Source of the DNA: Akkermansia muciniphila
GTDB lineage: Bacteria > Verrucomicrobiota > Verrucomicrobiia > Verrucomicrobiales > Akkermansiaceae
Length of the DNA stretch: 35,404 nucleotides
Direction of reading: 5' to 3'
Assembly: GCA_945862285.1 (NCBI GenBank)
Contig: CAMAYN010000015.1
Span: 1 to 35,404 of the forward strand
The notes below the pieces were generated by a model. That model was given only the letters and a program-made list of their open reading frames with translations, was not told the DNA's origin and searched no databases. The translations under genes were made by a program, and so were the position numbers. This document shows, one piece after another, positions 20,354-30,000 of this stretch; the stretch's first letter is position 1, and each line of letters begins with the position of its first letter.

Positions 20354-20372
20354 TGTTACGAAATTGTCACAA
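20354..20372 (+). promoter_or_regulatory. Motif site A, TGTTACGAAATTGTCACAA, upstream of the 571-aa gene
   Basis: 17-mer TTACGAAATTGTCACAA (20356-20372) recurs exactly on the opposite strand at 23959-23975. Confidence 0.6.
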
Positions 20373-20409
20373 TCTAACAAGTGGCAAGCATGGGCGCGGT
20401 CTGTATTAG

Positions 20410-22125
20410 GTGAACCCTGCTGTGGAACTATTTCTCATCGACGCTATTGGCCCGTTTTTTCGCGGGCATACTGGAAAACGGATTAACTGGTCGAAAATCC
20501 CATTCGTCATGCTCGACGAATCTCCGCCAACGTGGGATCGGATTCGAGCGGATGTGTGGAAGTTTTGTAAAGAATCTTCTGCACTTGGCTACAATGCCGT
20601 GACTCTGGATGACGTTGCGCATTTGTATCATCACCCACTTCATGAAGAGGAGTTGCGCCTCCGTATCGCCTTCCTGCGCGATCAATTTCGACAAATTTTC
20701 CGCATCGTTATCGAAAGCAAAATGCAAGTCTTTCTGACGGTGGATGCCGTGCCCATGACTGCGGCATTGGAACGTCACTTTTGCTATGATCGCGAGGCGA
20801 TAGATCGGTATTTCCAAAACATGATCGCTAGCGTGCTGGATGATTTTCCTGAAATTGCGGGCATTATTTTACGCATCGGTGAGAGCGACGCGCGGGATGT
20901 GAAAGATCCACTAAAATCGCATTTGCACATTAAATCGGCAGCGCACGCGAATGAGGTCTTGCACCTGCTGCTTCCCGAATTTGTTGCGAGAGAACGTACG
21001 TTGATTTTTCGTACATGGACAGTTGGGGCTTATGGCATAGGCGACCTGATCTGGCATCGCGATACGATTTCTAGAGCATTAGCTGGACTCGGCGGGGAGC
21101 ATTTCATCGTCAGTATGAAACATGGAGAAAGTGATTTTTTCCGCTATCTACCTTTGAATAAAGCATTTTTCCACGTGCCGCAGAAAAAGATCATCGAACT
21201 CCAAGCAAGGCGCGAATACGAAGGCGCAGGCGAGTATCCGTCGTTCATCCTCAAGGATTGCCTCGCCTTTCACACACAACTTGCCACGATTAAAAATATG
21301 GTAGGCATGTCGGTATGGTGCCAGACTGGCGGTTGGCATCGCTTTAAAAGGCTGGCATTTTTGCAGCAAGATGAATCGGATCGCTGGATCCGCGCCAATG
21401 TTCTTGCTGCCATTCGCATTTTCCGCTATGGCGATAGTCGCGATGAATTCCTACAACATTGGATGCCGCAGCATGCGAAGGAAGCAGGGCAATTTATCGA
21501 TTCCTGCGATCACCTCATCGAGCAAGGCTTGTACATTAAAAGTTATGCACGACAGAAAAATTTCTTCCGCCGACTGCGCTTACCGCCGCTACTCCACACC
21601 TACTGGGATTCCGTCTATGTTCATCCGTTTCTGCGGGTATTTAAGCAGCAGTTGATCTGCGATTATGAATCCGAACTCGCCGCAGACAGCCAACTGATGA
21701 GCGAATTTGCAAAACTGAAAGCCAACTGCCAGGCGTGGGGATGGCCCGCAGATGACATCGAGCACATGGAGGATTTATGGCGCATTCTCTTGCTGGTACG
21801 CGCTTATTATTTCAGTCCCGATAGCGATAAAGCATTATCGATGGTACGCGATGCGAAAAAGGCTTACAAAAAAAGATGGCCTGCTGCACAACGTACACGT
21901 TACCGCATTAAAACCAATTTCCCCCGCCAAGCTCTGTCTCCGAAGCTAGTAAAATGGTGCTCGAAAATTTTCCTCCGTGGAAAGCGCGGCTACCGGATTT
22001 TTGATCAAATCGTCACCATCCACGGCCTAGCGATTCTTTTCAAGGCGACCTCTGCCAACTCCCGTAAGGCATTGCCCAAAGCTCTGCGCAAACTTGCCAT
22101 GGGTATCGATACCCTATTTCGTTAG
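20410..22125 (+). CDS. Hypothetical TIM-barrel/glycoside-hydrolase-like protein
   Basis: 571 aa; alternating strand/helix segments (YNAVTLDDVAHLYHHP, KMQVFLTVDAVPMTA, EIAGIILRIGESDARD, LIFRTWTVGAYGIGD) resemble GH TIM barrels. GTG start. Confidence 0.7.
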   Translation: MNPAVELFLIDAIGPFFRGHTGKRINWSKIPFVMLDESPPTWDRIRADVWKFCKESSALGYNAVTLDDVAHLYHHPLHEEELRLRIAFLRDQFRQIFRIVIESKMQVFLTVDAVPMTAALERHFCYDREAIDRYFQNMIASVLDDFPEIAGIILRIGESDARDVKDPLKSHLHIKSAAHANEVLHLLLPEFVARERTLIFRTWTVGAYGIGDLIWHRDTISRALAGLGGEHFIVSMKHGESDFFRYLPLNKAFFHVPQKKIIELQARREYEGAGEYPSFILKDCLAFHTQLATIKNMVGMSVWCQTGGWHRFKRLAFLQQDESDRWIRANVLAAIRIFRYGDSRDEFLQHWMPQHAKEAGQFIDSCDHLIEQGLYIKSYARQKNFFRRLRLPPLLHTYWDSVYVHPFLRVFKQQLICDYESELAADSQLMSEFAKLKANCQAWGWPADDIEHMEDLWRILLLVRAYYFSPDSDKALSMVRDAKKAYKKRWPAAQRTRYRIKTNFPRQALSPKLVKWCSKIFLRGKRGYRIFDQIVTIHGLAILFKATSANSRKALPKALRKLAMGIDTLFR

Positions 22126-22128
22126 ATA

Positions 22129-22941
22129 TCATAGCGGATCAACGAGTTGTCGTGCCGCTGCCGCAAGGCTGGCGGCATCGCCGTATGCTTCTGCCGGAAT
22201 AACGCCGCGGAGAATCATACGATGCGTCGTATTGCATGCTGCGGTAAATGTCCTACCTAACAGAAACGTCCGTACCAAAGGATGCAAGGACAGGAAATAC
22301 TCCATCGTCCGCTGATGATGGGCATCGATTCGTAAACAAGCCACTGGCACACGGCAACGCAGAGCGATTTCGAAAACCGACAACATCCACGCACCGTCCC
22401 TCACCACGCCGTCGTCTTGCATCCACGAAATCGTGCCAGCGGGAAATGCCGCTATGCAACCACCTTGGTTCAAGTGCTGCATCGCCCGTCGTAAACTCTT
22501 CGCATTGCGTCGAGCTGCCTGTTCGCCACCATAAAGGGACAAACCAATGACGTGATTCTTAAAAGAAGGAATCGTCACCAGTGCATCGGTCGTCAGGATC
22601 AACGTATCCAATCGCTGCTCTAACAACCATTTTCCATAACTAATACCGTCCATGCAGCCCGTCGGATGATTCGCCACTACGACCAGAGGTCCACTCGGCA
22701 GAGATCCATCGCCCACGACGTTGAGATGACTTAGCTCAGCGATTCCGATGAAGGGATTCGCTGCATCAGGATTCAGCTCGTGTGCCTTTGCTGTAATCTT
22801 TCCCCCTTTGTCAAAAGCCGTAACCCACGCCGCGAAATTTCGCAGCCACTGCTTGAATCGGCTTTTGCCCGCTAAAAAGGGTAACGCAACGGATAGATCC
22901 GGAATGGAATCACGCCAAGAGCTATCCTTTTTGCTTCCCAT
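22129..22941 (-). CDS. olsA-like: PlsC-like 1-acyltransferase (OlsA/GlsA type)
   Basis: VVVANHPTGCMDGISYG (NHx4D-like block) and IAAFPAGTISW; start refined to MGSKKDSSWRDS, overlapping the stop of the upstream gene. Confidence 0.78.
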   Translation of the reverse strand: MGSKKDSSWRDSIPDLSVALPFLAGKSRFKQWLRNFAAWVTAFDKGGKITAKAHELNPDAANPFIGIAELSHLNVVGDGSLPSGPLVVVANHPTGCMDGISYGKWLLEQRLDTLILTTDALVTIPSFKNHVIGLSLYGGEQAARRNAKSLRRAMQHLNQGGCIAAFPAGTISWMQDDGVVRDGAWMLSVFEIALRCRVPVACLRIDAHHQRTMEYFLSLHPLVRTFLLGRTFTAACNTTHRMILRGVIPAEAYGDAASLAAAARQLVDPL

Positions 22942-23891
22942 CACGCACAATCTCGTCCCGCCGCTGCATGATACGCGCGTAAATTCTCCCAACCATCGGC
23001 ACCCAAATACCGCTTAACAGTTTGATCGGGAGCTGCGAGCAAATCCGTCACAATCAATACATCGATCGAATCACCAAAATTCGAATCAACATTAAAATCT
23101 AATACCCGAGCATTCAGTTTCAGATAGTGTTTGAGTAAAATAGGAATCCCCATCCCATCCACATCCGTTACGGTGGCATTGACCGCTTCTACCGTAGCGC
23201 ATTTGCGAAATAACTCACTCGTACCATCTTGCAGTTGATCGATTTCTTCCAGCACCGAACGAAACGGTTGATGCGCTTTCACCATCGGGCTCCAGTTGTC
23301 ATGCATGCGGTCTTGACGTAAGAATTCCACCATCAAGCTTCGGCTCAGATGCGAATAATCATTACTGATACTCACCGGGCCAAACAACAAGCGATGTTGT
23401 GGATTTTTACTGACAAATGCTCCGATTCCTTTCCATAACAAAGACAAAACAAAAGGATGCCCCTGATACTCTGGAACTACAAAAGAACGCCCTAGTTCAA
23501 TTCCTTCATTTAACAAATCGAGAAAATCGCTAGAAAAACCAAATAGTGTGCTTGTGTAAATCCCCTGGTCGCCCGCTGTGGCACGGATTGTCCCCACAAC
23601 TCCGATCCGATAGCCGCCGACGATTTTTTTCGCTTCGTCATCCCACAAAAAGAGTTGTAGATAGGTATCGTCGAAGGAATCCATGTCCATGGATTTACCC
23701 GTGCCTTCACCAATACAGCGGAATGTAATTTCCCGCTGAATGGCAATCTCGCGCATAATGTTGGGAATTTCTTTCGATGAACATAGGTAGGTAGAAAATT
23801 GATTATGCTGATGCAGTCGCTTGTCCGCAGGTAACTGCGCAAGCTCTCTCGCTAGAGAATCAACGTGGACGGATGTAGCTATCGTTTCCAT
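22941..23891 (-). CDS. olsB-like: GNAT-like N-acyltransferase for aminolipid synthesis (OlsB/GlsB type)
   Basis: VGGYRIGVVGTI...GIELGRSFVVPEYQGHPFVLSLLWKGIGAFVSKNPQHRLLFGPVSISNDYSHLSRSLMVEFLRQ matches Acetyltransf_5 (PF13444)-type proteins; coupled to the PlsC gene. Confidence 0.8.
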   Translation of the reverse strand: METIATSVHVDSLARELAQLPADKRLHQHNQFSTYLCSSKEIPNIMREIAIQREITFRCIGEGTGKSMDMDSFDDTYLQLFLWDDEAKKIVGGYRIGVVGTIRATAGDQGIYTSTLFGFSSDFLDLLNEGIELGRSFVVPEYQGHPFVLSLLWKGIGAFVSKNPQHRLLFGPVSISNDYSHLSRSLMVEFLRQDRMHDNWSPMVKAHQPFRSVLEEIDQLQDGTSELFRKCATVEAVNATVTDVDGMGIPILLKHYLKLNARVLDFNVDSNFGDSIDVLIVTDLLAAPDQTVKRYLGADGWENLRAYHAAAGRDCA

Positions 23892-23958
23892 AATTTTGGG
23901 ATAAATTGGTTCGCAGGAGTCCTTGTCGAAGAATCATTGGGTTTTTGCCAGACCTGCT

Positions 23959-23975
23959 TTGTGACAATTTCGTAA
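23959..23975 (-). promoter_or_regulatory. Motif site B, TTACGAAATTGTCACAA on the minus strand, upstream of the olsB-like gene
   Basis: Plus-strand TTGTGACAATTTCGTAA is the exact reverse complement of site A's 17-mer; same orientation relative to its downstream gene as site A. Confidence 0.6.
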
Positions 23976-24015
23976 GATTGGCAAGTAAAAGATTCCTCCG
24001 ACAAAATCGCAGATC

Positions 24016-24039
24016 TTGTGTGACGAACGTGTCACACAA
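24016..24039 (+). promoter_or_regulatory. Motif site C, TTGTGTGAC-GAACGT-GTCACACAA, upstream of the giant phosphoesterase gene
   Basis: Perfect 9-bp inverted repeat with 6-bp spacer; contains TGTGACGAACGTGTCACA, aligning with sites A and B. Confidence 0.65.
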
Positions 24040-24099
24040 AACTTCTCTGCCATCGTCAGTCTGTAGATATGGTTGCGTTGCAGCCAACTGCGAAATACA

Positions 24100-27000
24100 A
24101 TGAAACGAAAACAATTCCATATACTTGCCCTACTATCTATGCTGGCGCCATCCGCCTATGCATTGTCGCCCGGCGATGTAGCCATCATCGGGTATAATAC
24201 GTCTGGTTCGCCAGATTCATTTACGATCGTAACAATGACTGAGCTTGCTGCTGGCACGAGCTTTTTTATCAACGATAACGAAATCGCCACTGATGGCGGT
24301 GGATCGTTCACCGACCTGAATGAAGGGGAGGCATCATTCACTGTCAAAGCCGGCCAAACCATTCCAGCAGGCACCGTCATCACACTCCCATGGGGTGGTG
24401 CTGCGGTTTCCACGTCAACCTATGACTACAGTACAACTTCAGGTTTTGGCCTCGGCAACAACAACGAGGAAATCCATATCTATGAAGCCAGTTTGATCAC
24501 TTCTACAACGCCGACTACCTTCCTATTCAGCGCAAAGATCGGCAGTAGCCCAAGCTCACGTCCCTCAGGTTTGACAGCGGGTACTACATTTATTTCGCCA
24601 ACAGGTACAGCATCGCGCTACAAAATCGCTGGAGCCACGTATTCGGGCACTCCGAGCGAACTACTCACCGCCATCGGCGACACCGCGACTAACTGGGAAG
24701 CAGTTGCACCAGCAGCCACGACGGATTGGACATTTTCTGTTACCGGCGGCGGCGGTCCCACAAATACCCTCACGCTCTCCGCGTCTCCAAGCACTTTTTT
24801 GGAAAATGCGACCAATCCAGCCTCTGTTGGTACTGTCACTCGCTCGGAAGTAACGGGCAGTGATCTGGTTGTAACCCTTTCCTCGTCTGATGTCACCGAA
24901 GTCACAGTGCCTGCTACCGTGACAATTTTGGCCAATCAGGCTTCCGCCACCTTCGATGTTGCGGCGGTGAATGACGACATTCCAGATGGTAATCAAATCG
25001 TCAATCTGACTGCTACCGCATCATCCTCTTCCACGGGCAACTTCAATGTCACAGTGCAAGATGATGGCGATACACTACCTCCTACTGCTTTGCAAACAGG
25101 TGACATCGCTTTCACCTCTTTCAACGCCGACCGCGATGCCATCGCTTTCGTGGCACTAGATGCCATCCCCGCTGGTGAAGTGATCTACTTCAACGACAAC
25201 GAATGGAACGGCAGTGCCATCGGTGCGGGCGGTGCTTTCAACACTGGCGAAGGTGTCGTAACCTGGACAGCCCCCGCTGGCGGAGTTGCCGCAGGAACTG
25301 TCGTAGTGATTGATAACTACGATGTATCTACTACGATTTCTGCCTCTGTAGGCACCGTTACTGGTTCATCAGGTCTCAGTGCCACAGAAGAATCCATTTA
25401 CGCCTATCAAGGACTATCTTCCAGTCAACCTACCACGTTTCTTGCTCTCGTCGCCAACCACGCCGCAGATAGCATCGCCAACACGGGCCTGACCTCAGGC
25501 ACCACGGCAATCTACCTTACGAGCAGTGCTGACTTTGCTGACTATGCAGGCGCACGCTTTGGTCAAGCAAGCTTTGCCGATTATCTGCCCATCATTGGTA
25601 ATATCACCAACTGGACGATTAACGTTGACGGTGCTGGTGTAGATGTTGTGCCAAGTGCAACCCCATTCATCACTGGCACTCCTGCTGTTACCGTTGGCAT
25701 TGCATCCACCGTTTCTGTGACAGAAGGCAACTCTGGTTCTGTGCAACTCAACTTCCCTGTCACACGCTCGATTGACGCGACGGCATTTTCTATCGATTAC
25801 GCCATCACTGGCGGCACGGCCACATCAGGCACTGACTTCACACCACTCGCCAGCGGCACACTCACTTTCCCCGCCAATAGTGGACCACTCATGCAAAACA
25901 TCAGCGTGGAAATCCTCGGCGATGAAATCATCGAGTCAAATGAGACGATCATCATCACACTTAGCAACTTGGTGCAAACCACGGGCACAACGACCCTGAC
26001 TACGGCGGTCAGCACTGGAACAATCACGAACGATGATTCTGTCCCCAACGTGTTTCCCGCAAGCAACAGTATTGCCACTTCGGTAAAAGGAAATATCACC
26101 CTCGCAGGTGCAGAAATCCCCGCCTTCGATCCCATTTCCAAGCGCGCTTTCGCCGCCTCCGGCACCGGTATTCAAGTGGTCGATCTCACGAACCCTGCTT
26201 CGCCAGTTTTTATCTCTACCATCCAGCCCTCCACCCTTATTTCGGGATTGGTAGGTGACGACATCTCTTCCGTTGCTGTTCGCAAAGGTTCTGGCAGCAC
26301 CCCTAGCATCCTTGCAGCATCCATCATTAACTCGCCCAAGACCACCAACGGCCACGTGGTTTTCGTCAACGCCGCCACGGGTGCATTGCTCGGCACCGCT
26401 ACCGTTGGCTCCGTTCCGGATCACATCGCCTTCACGCCCGATGGCACCAAGCTCCTCGTGTGTAACGAAGGGGAACTCGATGGCAGCAACGCTAACATCG
26501 CCACCGAAAACATTCCTGGCACCGTGAGCATCATCAATATCACGAATGTTGCCGCACCCACCGTGCAAACCGCAGGTTTTGCCAGTTTCAATGCTCAAGC
26601 CGCCGCGCTCAAAGCCGCTGGCGTCCGTATCTTCGAAGGCGGAATTCCCGAGTTCGATTTCGAGCCTGAATACCTCGCCATTTCTCCCGACGGAACCAAG
26701 GCCATGGTCACTCTGCAAGAAGCCAATGCCGTCGCCATCCTCGACATCGCATCTGCGACATTTACTTCCGTCGTTCCTCTCGGTGAGAAAAATTTCATCA
26801 ACGGCAGACACGACTTCAGTGACCGCGATGCCGCCGGCGGCAGTTCTGGCCTCGTTAACCCTACCACGGGTAATCCAGTCTTCGGCCTCTACATGCCCGA
26901 TGCCATTGCTTCCTACTCCGTTGGTGGTCAAACCTACTACATCACCGCTAACGAAGGCGATGATCGCAATGACTTCATCGAGCCTAACGAAACCACAACT

Positions 27001-30000
27001 GTCTCTGCTGCTGGTTATGTTCTCGATCCTACAGTATTCCCGGATGCCGCTACCCTGAAAACAAATCCTCGTCTCGGTCGCTTGGTGGTCTCAAACGCAC
27101 CAGGTCTGCGCGGTGATATTGATAACGATGGTGACATTGATCGTATCCTCAGCTACGGCGGACGTTCCTTCTCCATTCTCGACGCCAATGGCGCACAAGT
27201 CTTCGACAGCGGCGATATGATCGAAATGATTGTCGCCTCTCAGTTTCCTGCACTGTTAGATGACACTCGCAGTGACAACAAAGGTCCCGAGCCTGAGGGC
27301 GTTACCGTTGCGAAAATCGGCGCCCGCACCTTTGCCTTCATCGGCCTTGAGCGCTCGCACATGACGCTCGCCTTCGATGTGACGAATCCACTCGCCCCTA
27401 CCTATGCCACCGCGTTCCAACGCACTGGCGATTTAAATCCAGAAGGCATGGTCGTCGTCGAAGCTGCCGATAGCCCCTCCGGCAAGCCACTGCTCATCGT
27501 AGCCAACGAAGTTTCAAATACACTTACTGTGTTTGAAATCAATCAACCCGTTGATTTCAAACTCCAGTTGCTCCATCTCGCCGATGCTGAAGCAGGTCTC
27601 CTTGCCTCACAAACGGCTCCAAACCTAGCCGCGCTCGTGGATGCCTTTGACGGCACTTACGCTAACACCCTCATCCTCGCTGGTGGTGACAACTTCATCC
27701 CTGGTCCATTTATCGCAGGTGGAACAGATATCTCCGTGCGTGACGAACTCAACACGGTCACAGGTTCCACCATGAGCCTCACATCACCCACGTTCAATCA
27801 CCCGACTGCCGCTGTGGACATCGCTATTCACAACCTCATCGGTGTTGAGGCATCCACCGTCGGCAACCACGAGTTCGACCTTGGCACCCGCGTTTTCCGC
27901 GATGCGATTCAAGCCGGTAGCGGCTGGGTAGGAGCAAATTTCCCCTACCTCTCCGCGAACTTGGACTTCTCTGGTGACTCCGACATATCAGGCCGCTTCA
28001 CCAACACCCTAAGTGGCAACTCCACGTCATTGATTGCTGAAGCCAGCACCCTCAAGGGACGCATCGCCCCCTCCGCCGTCGTCACCAAAGGTGGAGAAAA
28101 AATCGGCCTCGTCGCCGCCACCACCCAGATACTTGAGAGCATCTCCTCCACTGGTGGTGTGGAAGTCATCGGTTTCTCTGGTGACGGCTCCGAGACAAAC
28201 AACATGACGCTCCTCGCCTCACAACTCCAGCCCGCCATTGATGAGCTGAAGTCTGAAGGTGTAGATAAAATCATCCTCATGGCGCACCTCCAGCAGATTA
28301 CCCTCGAGCAACAACTCGCACCACTCCTCAATGGCGTGGACATCATCCTTGCCGCCGGGTCTAACACCCGCCTCGGCGATTCGAATGACGTAGCCGCAGC
28401 CTTCACTGGCCATACCGCTGACTTCGCTGCCAACTACCCCATCTACACCGCTGGTGCTGATGGCTTGCCCACCGTCATCGTCAATACCGACAACGAGTTC
28501 ACCTACCTCGGTCGCCTTGTTGCGGACTTCGATGCCGACGGTGTCTTGATCGTGCCGAACCTAATGGCGAACATCGTGGAAAACGGTGCCTATGCCGCCA
28601 CCGATGCCAATGTTGCCGCCGCATGGAATACTACCGTAGGCAACCTGCCGACGACAGCCTTCGCCGCTGGCACCAAAGGCGCGCAAGTGAAATTGCTCAC
28701 TGATGCCGTGCAGGCGGTGATTAATGCCAAAGACGGCGACATCCGTGGCTACACCGATGTCTATCTCGAAGGCGAGCGCAATATCATTCGCAACCAATCT
28801 ACCAACCTTGGTGACATCACTGCAGATTCGCTCATCGCTGCCGCGAAACCATCGCTTCCTTCTGTTACACACATCGCCGCATTCAAAAACGGCGGTGGCA
28901 TTCGCTCCTCTATCGGAGCGGTGGAAGTTGGCAACGGACTCAAAACACCACCGATCGCCAACCCTAGCGCCAATAAACCAGCGGGAGCCATCTCTCTTCT
29001 GGATATCGAAAACTCCCTGCGTTTCAACAACGGCATCATGGTCTGCGAGACTACACCTACGGGTCTCAAAAATATCATCGAGCACGGCGTATTCAACGCA
29101 GGCACCAGCAACGGACGTTTCCCACAGATCGGCGGCATCCGCTTCTCCTACGATCCCTCCCTCAGCCCAGGAGCACGTGTCCTCAGCCTTGTGTTAGTCG
29201 ATGAAAACGACAACATCACGGGCCGCGTCGTTTCGAATGGAGTGATTCGCTCGGACGCACCTGCGACCATCACTATCGTCACTATGAACTTCATTGCCAA
29301 TGGCGGTGATAGCTATCCATTCAAAGCCAATGCGGACAATTTCCGCTACGTGCTAAACAATGGAACACTCTCCTCCGTGGTGGACGAGTCACTCGATTTC
29401 ACAAATGCGGCAAACGTGCCCTCGAATATCCTTGGCGAGCAACTTGCCCTATCCAACTACCTGCAAGTCCGCTACGCTACACCAGCAAGTGCCTTTGACA
29501 TTGCTGATACGACTCCGGCCTTTGACATCCGCATCCAAAGCACCGCCGTCCGCAGCGATGCCGTGCTCGCTGGCCCCGCCACCTTTGGCGCATGGCTCGC
29601 CCTCAACGGCTACACTTCCACCGGTATTGATACTGATACCGATAACGATGGCGTGATCGATAGTCTTGAGTTTTTCTTCAATCAAAACCCCAACAATGGT
29701 GCTGATCAAGAAAACTTACCGAAGCTCGTCCCTAACGGAAATGCTTTAGCGATGCAACTCGCCTACAACAACCAGACTCCCCTGAGTGGTGCGCTTCAAG
29801 TATCCAGCGATCTCACTACATGGGACAATGGATTCTTAGGAGTTGACTTCTCTGTGGCATCGAGCGTTGTCAATGGCGATGAAACAACCGTTAACTACGC
29901 ACTCCTGGGCAGCGGACCATCCGCCGCTGGCACATCAGCGACCTACGCCACGCCAAACAGTGCCGATCCCGCAGGTGCCTCTCTCGGTGGTGTCCGCGTC

